A DNA stretch of 64,000 nucleotides from Kutzneria sp. CA-103260 (GTDB lineage: Bacteria > Actinomycetota > Actinomycetes > Mycobacteriales > Pseudonocardiaceae): contig NZ_CP073318.1 in the NCBI RefSeq assembly GCF_018263855.1, positions 5,704,001 through 5,768,000 on the forward strand. The letters are read 5' to 3'. The notes beneath the pieces are model-generated. The model made no database searches. It worked only from the letters and a program-made list of their open reading frames with translations, and was not told the origin of the DNA. How positions within the stretch are numbered: the first letter of the stretch is position 1; each line of letters starts with the position of its first letter. Of this stretch, positions 1 through 7,531 are shown one piece after another. The translations under genes were made by a program, and so were the position numbers.

Positions 1-301
1 TCAGCCGCCGGTGGTCGCGCAGGTCGCCGAGGTCGATCTCGCGCCGCGCCTCCAGGCCGACGACCAGGAAGAACAGGGTCATCAGGCCGCTGTTGACCCA
101 GTCTCGCAGGCTCAGCGCCACCCCAAGTGGACCGAACTGAACCGTGCAGTTCAGATTCCAGAAGTGCGCGTAGCCCGCCGGGGCGAGGTTGGCCCAGGCC
201 AGGGCGGCCGCGATGGCGGCGACGAGCACACCCGCGCCGGCCGACTCGGCCCGGAGAAACATCCGCGCCGGCCCGGGCGGGGACATCGTCATCGCCATCA
301 T
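1..301 (-). CDS. nhaA: Na+/H+ antiporter NhaA, N-terminal part (cut by window edge)
   Basis: The first 100 codons of a minus-strand gene run off the left edge with no stop. The protein begins MMAMTMSPPGP, followed by a hydrophobic helix (AAIAALAWANLAP) and the NhaA-typical block LRDWVNSGLMTLFFLVVGLE with the charged tail ARREIDLGDLRD. NhaA exchanges cytoplasmic sodium (or lithium) for external protons in the inner membrane. The start at 301 has an AAGGGG ribosome site 6 bases upstream (308-313). The gene is divergent from a CGNR regulator across a long palindrome, which suggests control by that regulator. Family assignment is fairly safe despite truncation. Confidence 0.85.
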   Translation of the reverse strand, partial: MMAMTMSPPGPARMFLRAESAGAGVLVAAIAAALAWANLAPAGYAHFWNLNCTVQFGPLGVALSLRDWVNSGLMTLFFLVVGLEARREIDLGDLRDHRRL

Positions 302-319
302 CTCTAACCCCTTAAGCTC

Positions 320-365
320 GCTTGACTGGTTAGACTCAAGCATGGTCTGATGTAACCTGTCAAGC
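320..365. promoter_or_regulatory. Inverted repeat operator between nhaA and the CGNR regulator
   Basis: Arms GCTTGACTGGTTA (320-332) and TAACCTGTCAAGC (353-365) are inverted and match at 12 of 13 positions, with a 20-base spacer. Further GGTTA/TAACC half-sites lie at 305-309 and 377-381, so four half-sites alternate in orientation about every 24 bases. The site fills the divergent intergenic space and is the obvious target for the neighbouring CGNR protein. Binding is inferred. Confidence 0.6.
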
Positions 366-383
366 ATGGGTTTGGAGGTTAGG

Positions 384-884
384 GTGAGCGAGACCGACGA
401 GACACTGCTGCTGGACCTGCTCAACACGACCCCGGTGGTGGACGGCACGCAGCGGGACACCCTCGAGGACGCCGCGACCGGCCGGGATTGGCTGGTCGCG
501 CACGGCCAGGAGGCCTCCGACGACGAGTGGCGGGCCGTCGTGGACGCCCGCGACGCGTTGCAGGACGTGGTCCGCGGCGATGCGACCGCGGCCGAGCTGA
601 CGCCCTTCGTGACCGGTATCGGCTACCGGGCGTCGCTGGCCGGAGACGGCCTGGCCTGGACCGCCGACCTGCCGGCCGGGCGAACCGCCGCCGCGCGGGC
701 CGTGCTCGCCTGGGACGCCCTGCGCACCGGCAGCCCGGGCCGGCTGCGGCCGTGCGCCAACCCCGAGTGCCGACTGTTCCTGATCGACCACAGCAAACCG
801 AACAGCGCCCGGTGGTGCTCGATGGCGTTGTGCGGCAACCGGATGAAGGCCCGCCGGCACTACCAGCGCAGCCGTCAGGGCTGA
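384..884 (+). CDS. CGNR zinc-finger (ABATE-domain) transcriptional regulator
   Basis: This 166-residue protein has an N-terminal ABATE-like region (LLLDLLNTTPVVDG, then RDWLVAHG) and a C-terminal CGNR zinc finger with a C-x4-C pair (CANPEC) and a second C-x4-C pair ending in CGNR, followed by basic residues (MKARRHYQRS). Proteins of this family are stress-linked transcription regulators. I chose GTG 384 because GGAGG sits 5 bases upstream (374-378); ATG 366 in the same frame has no ribosome site and lies at the edge of the operator palindrome. It probably binds the palindrome at 320-365 and controls itself and nhaA. A GGGAGG site and 14 bases separate it from the downstream MOSC gene, so both are probably one transcript. 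Confidence 0.82.
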   Translation: MSETDETLLLDLLNTTPVVDGTQRDTLEDAATGRDWLVAHGQEASDDEWRAVVDARDALQDVVRGDATAAELTPFVTGIGYRASLAGDGLAWTADLPAGRTAAARAVLAWDALRTGSPGRLRPCANPECRLFLIDHSKPNSARWCSMALCGNRMKARRHYQRSRQG

Positions 885-898
885 GGGAGGCGATCACC

Positions 899-2542
899 GT
901 GGCGCGACTGCTGTCACTGAACGTGGGCATGCCCAAGGACGTGCCCTGGCAGGGCCGGACCGTGCACACCGGCATCTTCAAGCACCCGGTCGAGGGCGCG
1001 CGTATGGCCCGCCGGCTCAACATCGACGGCGACGGGCAGGGCGACCTGGGCGGCCACGGCGGCGAGCAGCGGGCCGTCTTCGTGTACCAGCGGCAGTCCT
1101 ACGACTACTGGCGGCACGAGCTGGACCGGGACGACCTGGAGTACGGCAACTTCGGCGAGAACTTCACCGTGGACGGGCTGCTCGACGACGAGGTGCACAT
1201 CGGCGACCGGTACCGGATCGGGGACGCCGAGTTCGAGGTCAGCCAGCCCCGGGTGACCTGCTTCCGGGTCGCCCTGCGGCTCAACGAACCGGAGATGCCG
1301 TCGCTGCTGGTCGCCCGGCATCGGCCCGGCTTCTACTTCCGGGTGATCGAGGAGGGCGAGGTGCGGGCCGGCGACGAGATCATCCGCACCGCCGTCGGAC
1401 GGCACGAGATGAACGTCGCCGACATCGACGCCTTGTTGTACCTGCCGAAGCGGGACGTGGTGCAGCTGCGCAAGGCCGTCGACATTCCGGCGCTGAGCCC
1501 CGGTTGGCGGGCCTCGTTCCAGGACCTGTTGGCCCCCAAGGCCGAGCCGGTGGTCAAGGGCTGGCCGGGGTTCCGACCGTTGCGGGTGACGGAAATCGTG
1601 CCGGAGAGCAGCACCATCGCCTCCATTCATCTGTCCACACCGGACGGTTCACCGCTGCCCACACCGTTGCCGGGCCAGTTTCTGACGCTGAAAGCCGCCA
1701 GTCAGGTGCGGAGCTATTCGCTGTCGGCGGTTTCCGACACCGAGTACCGGATCAGCGTCAAGCGTGACGGCGTTGTCAGCACCTTCCTGCACACGCGGCT
1801 GAGCGTCGGCGACACCCTGGACGTCGCCGCACCGCGTGGCGACTTCACCTTGCAGGACAACGACTCCCCCGTTGTGCTGCTCTCCGCCGGCGTCGGCGTG
1901 ACACCCGTGTTGGCGATGCTGCGGGCCCTGGCCGACACCAAGCGTGAGGTGTGGTGGCTGCACACCACCCGGTCCGTCGCGGAACACGCCTTCCGCGACG
2001 AGGCCCACGGCCTGCTCGCTGGATTGCAGTCGCACGAACACGTCTACTACACCGCTGACGGCAATCGCCTGAACCGCGACGCGCTGGCCGATCTCTCCTT
2101 GCCGCCCAACGCTTCCGCCTACCTGTGCGGGCCAGCCGGCTTCATGGACGACATGACCGCCGCCCTGCGCGATCTCGGCGTCACCGACGTCCACTCCGAG
2201 CTCTTCGGGGCCCTGCCGGCGATCAACCCCGGCATCGTCGACGCCGCGCCGACCACCCCGCACCAGCCCGACGGCCCGGTCGGCACCGGCCCGCGGATCA
2301 CCTTTGCCCGCAGCGGTCTCACCGTCCGGTGGCGGTCCGACTTCGACAACCTGCTGGAGCTGGCCGAGGCCTGCGACGTGCCGACCCGCTGGGCCTGTCG
2401 CACTGGGGTCTGCCACACCTGCGTGACTCCCCTGCTGTCCGGCGACGTCCGGTACCGGCCCGACCCCCTGGAACCGCCGGCCGCCGGCGCCACGCTGGTG
2501 TGCTGTGCCCGCCCCACCGACGACCTGGTGCTGGACCTATGA
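899..2542 (+). CDS. MOSC domain / ferredoxin reductase / 2Fe-2S ferredoxin fusion protein
   Basis: A 547-residue three-part protein. Residues about 40-170 form a MOSC domain (GDLGGHGGEQRAVFVYQRQS, NFGENFTVDG, and the conserved cysteine in RVTCFRV), a fold that carries sulfur in molybdenum-cofactor enzymes. The middle is an FAD/NAD(P)H reductase (RSYSLSAV flavin site, SAGVGVTPVLAML nucleotide site, YLCGPAGFM). The C-terminus is a plant-type ferredoxin with ligands in CRTGVCHTC plus a later cysteine in LVCCARP. Together it could pass electrons from NAD(P)H to a substrate bound at the MOSC end, as in mARC or YcbX-like N-oxide reduction; that substrate is inference. GTG 899 has GGGAGG 8 bases upstream. 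Its 3' end overlaps the convergent SnoaL-like gene by 6 bases. Confidence 0.85.
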   Translation: MARLLSLNVGMPKDVPWQGRTVHTGIFKHPVEGARMARRLNIDGDGQGDLGGHGGEQRAVFVYQRQSYDYWRHELDRDDLEYGNFGENFTVDGLLDDEVHIGDRYRIGDAEFEVSQPRVTCFRVALRLNEPEMPSLLVARHRPGFYFRVIEEGEVRAGDEIIRTAVGRHEMNVADIDALLYLPKRDVVQLRKAVDIPALSPGWRASFQDLLAPKAEPVVKGWPGFRPLRVTEIVPESSTIASIHLSTPDGSPLPTPLPGQFLTLKAASQVRSYSLSAVSDTEYRISVKRDGVVSTFLHTRLSVGDTLDVAAPRGDFTLQDNDSPVVLLSAGVGVTPVLAMLRALADTKREVWWLHTTRSVAEHAFRDEAHGLLAGLQSHEHVYYTADGNRLNRDALADLSLPPNASAYLCGPAGFMDDMTAALRDLGVTDVHSELFGALPAINPGIVDAAPTTPHQPDGPVGTGPRITFARSGLTVRWRSDFDNLLELAEACDVPTRWACRTGVCHTCVTPLLSGDVRYRPDPLEPPAAGATLVCCARPTDDLVLDL

Positions 2543-3004
2543 CGTGAGCTTGAAGCTGGGCAGGTCCTTCAACGACAGCTGCGCCTCGTAGGTACGCCGC
2601 TCGTAACCGGTGTGGCTGATCCGCCAGACACCGTCCTCGCGCCGGTAGCGATCTTCGTAGAAGGCGTGGCCGATGATCACGATGTCGTACCTGGCGATGA
2701 TCACGGTGTCCTGGAACGCCCACGTCCCGGTGGCCTCGTCGCCGTCGATGTCGATCTCGGGCTGGGCGCAGAGGTGGGCGGTGACGACGTCCGGCCCGAG
2801 CCGCCGGCGCATGAACGCCGTGATCTCCTCCCGCCCGCGCAGCACGACCGGCTCCCCTTCCACCGGAGTGCCGTAGGCGGCCGTGGCGTCGGCGGTGAAC
2901 GTCTGCGAGAACTCGTCCCACAGCTTGCGGTCGACGCAGCGCAGGTAGCGGTACTTCAGCCGGCGGATCTCCTCCAGGGCAACCAGGTCCATGATCCCCA
3001 GCAT
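2537..3004 (-). CDS. SnoaL-like / nuclear transport factor 2-fold protein
   Basis: A 155-residue protein with the shape of the SnoaL_4 family: an N-terminal helix (LEEIRRLKYRYLRCVD), the DEFSQTFTADATAAYG segment, a central beta region with HLCAQPEIDIDGDEATGTWA, and the end motif DGVWRISHTGYERRTYE. This cone-shaped fold occurs in small isomerases, hydratases and binding proteins, so the reaction cannot be named. A second start (ATG 2992) is possible. The palindrome AGAACGTGTTCT lies 25 bases upstream and may control it. The upstream same-strand gene (serine hydrolase) ends 42 bases before it. Confidence 0.72.
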   Translation of the reverse strand: MLGIMDLVALEEIRRLKYRYLRCVDRKLWDEFSQTFTADATAAYGTPVEGEPVVLRGREEITAFMRRRLGPDVVTAHLCAQPEIDIDGDEATGTWAFQDTVIIARYDIVIIGHAFYEDRYRREDGVWRISHTGYERRTYEAQLSLKDLPSFKLTS

Positions 3005-3028
3005 CCGCCAGGGACCGCGCCGATAGCA

Positions 3029-3040
3029 AGAACGTGTTCT
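3029..3040. promoter_or_regulatory. AGAAC-GT-GTTCT palindrome upstream of the SnoaL-like gene
   Basis: A perfect palindrome with 5-base arms (AGAAC / GTTCT) and a 2-base centre sits between the serine hydrolase stop and the SnoaL-like start. It resembles operators of TetR-type repressors of steroid catabolism such as KstR (TnnAACnnGTTnnA), differing at one outer base. No steroid gene is adjacent, so the regulator is unknown. Confidence 0.4.
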
Positions 3041-3046
3041 AGTTTT

Positions 3047-3946
3047 CTACGGCCGGGTCAGGTCGAGGCCGGCCACCAGGGTCTTGGCCACGCCGGTGAC
3101 GACCTTGGTGGCGCCGGCGAAACCGCCGGCCAGCGGCTGCTGGCTCAGTGCCACCACGACGTAGCGCTGGTCGGCCCCGACCAGGCCGGTGGTGTGCACG
3201 TCCCAGGCCGGGCGGCAGCAGGCCCAGGCCTGCTTGGCCCACCACTCGCCGTCCGGCACCGCCTGGGTGATGCCGAAGTCCTGGTCGGTGCCGTCGGCGG
3301 CGTGGGCCGTGGCGGCGAGGTCGGACAGCAGCACCTCGCGCTGGCCGGCGGGCATCTTGGTCATCACGTACTGGTAGATCCGCACGACGTCGGCCGCGGT
3401 CATGGTGGTGTCACCCCAGCGGCCGGGGTCGCGCGGCGGGACCGTCGCCCGCAGGCCCATGGCCCGGACCTCGCGGGTGACGATCGCCGGCCCGCCGTCG
3501 GCGGTCCACAGCTGGTTGGCGATCTGGTCGTCGCTGGTGGACAGCATGCCCTTGACCCGGGCCAGATTGTTTCCGGCCAACCGGCCTGAGGCGGCGAGGT
3601 CGGTGGCGATGAGGAGCTTGGTCAGCGACTCGGCGGCGAACGGAGTGTCCTCGTCCGACCGGCTCACGTACCGGCCGGCGCGCAGGTCGTAGACGGCGGT
3701 GGCCAGTCGGACCTGGGCCGGCAACGAGGTGGTGGCTGTTGTGGACACTGTCGAACTGGCCACCGACGTGGTGGTCGGAACCGGTTTCTCGGCGGTGGCG
3801 ACGCCGGCCGATCCCTGGCTCTGCACCACTACGACGACAGCCACGAGCGCGGCGACCGCGACCCCGATCACCGTCACCGGCTCGGTCAGGTCCCGTCGTC
3901 GCTGTCTCACGGCCCTATGTACGCGGACCTGGGACGATCGGCTCAA
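3047..3946 (-). CDS. Membrane-anchored serine hydrolase (class A beta-lactamase/PBP-like)
   Basis: A 299-residue protein with a basic cytoplasmic N-terminus, one membrane helix (VTVIGVAVAALVAVVVVVQS), a Ser/Thr-rich linker and an extracellular serine-hydrolase domain. The nucleophile motif S-x-x-K is seen in ESLTKLLIA, and SDDQIAN resembles the second (SDN-like) motif. The third motif is probably the TTGLVG segment rather than a plain KTG. Class A-type folds include beta-lactamases and DD-peptidases; an anchored domain with weak motif three is more likely a cell-wall-related hydrolase than a strong beta-lactamase. It is 31 bases from the downstream end of the GH3 gene, so the two may be cotranscribed. 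Confidence 0.7.
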   Translation of the reverse strand: MSRSSQVRVHRAVRQRRRDLTEPVTVIGVAVAALVAVVVVVQSQGSAGVATAEKPVPTTTSVASSTVSTTATTSLPAQVRLATAVYDLRAGRYVSRSDEDTPFAAESLTKLLIATDLAASGRLAGNNLARVKGMLSTSDDQIANQLWTADGGPAIVTREVRAMGLRATVPPRDPGRWGDTTMTAADVVRIYQYVMTKMPAGQREVLLSDLAATAHAADGTDQDFGITQAVPDGEWWAKQAWACCRPAWDVHTTGLVGADQRYVVVALSQQPLAGGFAGATKVVTGVAKTLVAGLDLTRP

Positions 3947-3977
3947 ACACGCAGGTGGGAACTGACATGTGCGGGGA

Positions 3978-6242
3978 TCAACCGAACGTCAGCCGGCGGG
4001 CGCGCGTCCCCGGCTGCGTGAACACGACGAACACGTCCCGCACGCCCGGGGCCTCGCCGGTGATCGGCGCGATGTGCTCGGCGACCGGTCCGGGCGGCAC
4101 GGCCAGCACGCCGATCAGCGGTCCCTTGGGATCATCCAGGTGCAGCCCGGCGTACAGCGAGAACCGGCCCGGGTTGTCCGCGACCAGGCCCCAGGTGCGG
4201 CAACCGGCCAGGTCGCAGCCCCGCAGCGCCAGCCAGGACCGTTGCGCCGTCGCGGCCATCGCCGGCCCGTCGACCAGCGTCAACCCCGCGGTCTCGTCGA
4301 CCCTGGTGCACAGCAACGACATTCCGGACAATCGACGGACCGGGATCTCCACCCCGACCGTCGCGAGGCGGGCCGAGTGGCCGCCGACCAGCACCTCGTG
4401 CTCGGCCGTCTCCAGCACCCAGTCCTGCGTGGTGACGTCGAAGAACGACACGTCGTCGGCGGTGAGCGCGAACGTCACCGTGCGGGAACCCCGTGCCGGC
4501 ACGGCGATCCTGGTGAAGTGCCGCAGCTGGCGGACCGGTTGGCGCACCCGCGAGGTGAGCTGGCGGGTGTAGAGCTGCACCACCTCTTCGCCGTCGCGGA
4601 AGCCCATGTTGCGCACGCGGACCGACACCGTGACACGGCCGTCGATCTCCAGAGTGGGCGCGCTCAGCACCGGCGGGTCGTAACGGAAAGTGGTGTAGCT
4701 CAGGCCGTAGCCGAAGGGGAACAGGGGTTCCGCGCGTTGGTGCAGGTAGGTGTCGAAGGCCGTGTCCGTGGCGCGGTACCAGGTCTGCGGCAGCCGGCCG
4801 GTGGGAGAACGCTCTCCGAACAACACTTCGGCCACGGCGGCGTCAGTCTGCTCGGCCGGAACACTCCAGAGGATGCCGGCGACGTTGGCCTCGGCCCAGT
4901 CCAGCGCGTACGGCCGGCCGCTCAGCACCACCAGCACCGTGTTCGGGTTGGCCGCCCGCACCGCCCGCAGCATCCGGTCCTGCTGAGCCGGTGGCAGCAG
5001 GTTCTCCCGGTCCCGCGGCTGGCCGTTGTCCCCGATCACCACCAGCGCGACGTCGGCGGCGGCCGCCGCCTCGGCCGCCCGGGTGGCGCCGTCGGACACC
5101 GCCTCCCAGATCACGTTGTCGATGGCGACCAACCGTCCGCTGTGGACATAGCGGAGCGAGACGGTCCCGCCCTGCGCCGGCTTGACCTCGACCACCTGGC
5201 GGCAGCGGCCGTTGCGCAGTTCGAAGACGTGCCGGGACCATTCGATCGCGTCGAACACGGCGTTGTCCCCGACCGGCACGCCCATCCGCAACTCGTCACC
5301 GACAGCCACCAGGCAGCGACGGCCGTCGGCCTCGCGGAGCAGCACCCGGTCATTGCCGCCGGTTTCCGTCACCGTGCCACCGGCCGCGGTGACCATGCCC
5401 CGCACCGCCGCCGGCAGGCCGCCCGGCTGGCCCGGATGCACCACGGCGACACGCATCCCCGGGCCGACGAGCAGTGGCAGCAGGCCGTCATTGCGCAGCA
5501 GCACAACGGCTTCGCGGGCGACGGCCAGCGCGACGCCGTCGTGATCACCACCGGACGGCACGCCCACGTGTCCGTACAAGGTGTCCAGCCGGGACCGCGC
5601 GGCGGTGATCTCCGCCTCGTCGACCCGACCGTCGGCGGCCGCCGCCACGAGTTCGTCCAAGACTTGGCCGCCATCGATGAAGCCGTCCACACCGGATTTC
5701 ACCGCCGCCACCGCGGATCCGCCCTCGCCGCTCAGGAACACCGGGGCGCGGCCGTCGCTCCACAGCCGCAGTCCTTCCTGGATCAGCAGCCGGATCAGCG
5801 TCGACTGCTCGTCGAACAGCTGCCGCGGCAGCACCAGGCCCCGCGCGCCGCCGGTCTCGAAAACCGCCCGGTAGGCCGGTAACTCCTGTTCGTGCAGGGT
5901 GCGCGCGGTGAATCCCTGGCGATGGCAGGAGTCCACGTCGAAGTCGGTGATCACCGGCGCGCACGCGCCGCTCATGCCGAACAGGTGAGCCGCCGCCAGC
6001 CGGGCCGCCAGCAGCGAGTCCTCGGCGTAGGCGAGGTCGTTGCGGGCCAGCCGCGGATCTTGGATCGCCTGGTCCAGCCGCACGCCGACGACCCTGCCGG
6101 CGTGCCGGTCGCCGAACGCGGCGCCGACCCGTCGGGCCAGGTCAGGGTCCCAGGTCGCGCCCAGCAGCAGCGGCGCGACGTCGGGCCGGGGAGTGTCGAT
6201 CGGCGGCCGGACCAGCCCGGCGAGCGCGTCGCTGTCAGCCAT
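3978..6242 (-). CDS. Glycoside hydrolase family 3-like protein with altered catalytic residues
   Basis: A 754-residue protein with a short GH3 barrel (about 1-250, TLHEQELPAYRAVFETGG), the GH3 alpha/beta sandwich (EAVVLLRNDGLLPL, then LPPAQQDRMLRAV, GILWSVPAEQTDAAVAEVLF, SPTGRLPQTWY, FPFGYGLSYT) and a fibronectin-III-like end. GH3 enzymes cleave beta-glucosides with an Asp nucleophile in a SDW-type motif; here the matching stretch reads FLSGEGGSA, so the Asp appears absent, and the usual acid/base Glu region reads NGQPRDRENL. It may be a binding or regulatory relative. I chose ATG 6242, which has GAGGA upstream, over an upstream in-frame ATG at 6296. No signal peptide is seen, so it is probably cytoplasmic. 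It is divergent from a LacI regulator. Confidence 0.8.
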   Translation of the reverse strand: MADSDALAGLVRPPIDTPRPDVAPLLLGATWDPDLARRVGAAFGDRHAGRVVGVRLDQAIQDPRLARNDLAYAEDSLLAARLAAAHLFGMSGACAPVITDFDVDSCHRQGFTARTLHEQELPAYRAVFETGGARGLVLPRQLFDEQSTLIRLLIQEGLRLWSDGRAPVFLSGEGGSAVAAVKSGVDGFIDGGQVLDELVAAAADGRVDEAEITAARSRLDTLYGHVGVPSGGDHDGVALAVAREAVVLLRNDGLLPLLVGPGMRVAVVHPGQPGGLPAAVRGMVTAAGGTVTETGGNDRVLLREADGRRCLVAVGDELRMGVPVGDNAVFDAIEWSRHVFELRNGRCRQVVEVKPAQGGTVSLRYVHSGRLVAIDNVIWEAVSDGATRAAEAAAAADVALVVIGDNGQPRDRENLLPPAQQDRMLRAVRAANPNTVLVVLSGRPYALDWAEANVAGILWSVPAEQTDAAVAEVLFGERSPTGRLPQTWYRATDTAFDTYLHQRAEPLFPFGYGLSYTTFRYDPPVLSAPTLEIDGRVTVSVRVRNMGFRDGEEVVQLYTRQLTSRVRQPVRQLRHFTRIAVPARGSRTVTFALTADDVSFFDVTTQDWVLETAEHEVLVGGHSARLATVGVEIPVRRLSGMSLLCTRVDETAGLTLVDGPAMAATAQRSWLALRGCDLAGCRTWGLVADNPGRFSLYAGLHLDDPKGPLIGVLAVPPGPVAEHIAPITGEAPGVRDVFVVFTQPGTRARRLTFG

Positions 6243-6327
6243 GTTGTTCCTCACGCCACCCGAGCGACCATCGGTTTCCCCGAACGCGGGGCACAACCTA
6301 AGCAGCCACTGTCCGGCCGGTCAAGCG

Positions 6328-6437
6328 TGATCATCGTGGTTGGTCTGAACCTTTTTCCCAGCTGACAAGCGGAGAACTGGACCTTCGACAGTTTCGCGTT
6401 GATCATCCTTGCGTCTACGTGAGTCCTCAACTAACTT
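6328..6437 (+). promoter_or_regulatory. lacI-type gene promoter and repeated TGATCATC sites
   Basis: A -35 box TTGCGT (6409-6414), 17 bases, and a -10 box TAACTT (6432-6437) end 6 bases before the GTG at 6444, which predicts a leaderless transcript. The 8-mer TGATCATC occurs at 6328-6335 and 6400-6407, the second copy touching the -35 box, and is a candidate operator for the LacI-family protein. The rest of the 201-base divergent space shows no clearer signal. Confidence 0.45.
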
Positions 6438-6443
6438 CGCGGC

Positions 6444-7433
6444 GTGGCGACCATTCACGACGTCGCGCGGGCCGCAGGTGTGGCGCCGAGCACGGTGTCC
6501 TATGTGATCAGCGGCAAGCGGGCGGTGTCGCCCGCGACCCGAAGACGAGTGCAGCAGCAGATCCGACTGCTCGGCTACCGGCCGCGCGGCAGCGGACTGG
6601 TCGTGCGCAGCAACCTGCTCGCACTGCTGGCGCCGCAGCGGCCCGGCGTGGAGACCCCGACCCTCATGCGGTTCACCGCCGCGGCCACCGCCGCCGCCAG
6701 CTCGTTCGGCATGAACCTGTTACTGCTGACCAAGGACTCCGATCCCGGGGAGTTACGCGCGGCGGTCGTCGGCTCGCTGGCCGACGGGCTGATCGCGCTG
6801 GACGTGACCGCCACCGACCGCCGAGTGCCGATGCTCACCGCGCTGGACCGGCCGACCGTGCTCGTCGGTGTGCCGGACCATCCCAACGCGATCACCTGTC
6901 TGGACCTCGACTTCGCCGCCGCGGCCGCGCTGTGCGTGAGCCATCTGGCCGAACTCGGGCACCGGAACGTCGGGCTCGTCGGGCTCGCGCCGGCCGTGCA
7001 GCGGCGGGGCGTCAGCCAGGCCACCCGCTTCCGGCAGGGAATGCTGGACTCCGCCACCCGGCACGGGATTCGCGTGTGCATCCGGCCCTGTGACGACGAT
7101 CTCGACGCCATCCGGTCCTGTCTGGACGGACTGCTGGCCGACGGGGCCACCGCCCTGGTGGTGCAGAACGAGAACGCCCTGACCCCGCTGATGACCGAGC
7201 TGGCGGCCCGGGGACTCGTTGTGCCGCAGGACATCTCCCTGATCGCCGTCGGCCCGCACGGTGGCGACCCGTGCACGCTGACCACCGTCGAGGTGCCAGC
7301 CGCCCAGCTCGGCCAGCTGGCCGTGCAGATGGTCGTCAGCCAGCTGGAGGGCTCCCCGGCCCCCGAGATCCGCCTGCTGCCGCCCCGGCTGGCCGTGCGC
7401 GCCAGCACCTCCATTCCGTCCACTTCGGACTGA
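6444..7433 (+). CDS. LacI-family transcriptional regulator
   Basis: A 329-residue repressor with a canonical LacI helix-turn-helix at the N-terminus (IHDVARAAGVAPSTVSYVIS, then hinge residues RVQQQIRLLGYRPRG) and a periplasmic-binding-protein-like sensor domain (ADGLIALDVT, HLAELGHRNVGLVG, GATALVVQNE, ISLIAVG, TTVEVPAAQLGQLAVQM). The sensor normally binds a sugar or sugar-derived ligand. It is divergent from the GH3-like gene and most likely controls it and itself. The GTG start has no ribosome site but a -10 box 6 bases upstream. Confidence 0.9.
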   Translation: MATIHDVARAAGVAPSTVSYVISGKRAVSPATRRRVQQQIRLLGYRPRGSGLVVRSNLLALLAPQRPGVETPTLMRFTAAATAAASSFGMNLLLLTKDSDPGELRAAVVGSLADGLIALDVTATDRRVPMLTALDRPTVLVGVPDHPNAITCLDLDFAAAAALCVSHLAELGHRNVGLVGLAPAVQRRGVSQATRFRQGMLDSATRHGIRVCIRPCDDDLDAIRSCLDGLLADGATALVVQNENALTPLMTELAARGLVVPQDISLIAVGPHGGDPCTLTTVEVPAAQLGQLAVQMVVSQLEGSPAPEIRLLPPRLAVRASTSIPSTSD

Positions 7434-7531
7434 CTGCTGTCGAAACAGTCGAATACCGCCGCTCGGTGAACCATTCCGCACGCGGTCCACGTATGCGAGA
7501 CGGGGCGTGGACGACGTGACAGGAGTACGCC

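Noticed and set aside
3029..3040. Steroid catabolism locus controlled by KstR
   Set aside because: Only a near match of the palindrome is present and no steroid genes adjoin it; recorded only as an operator candidate.
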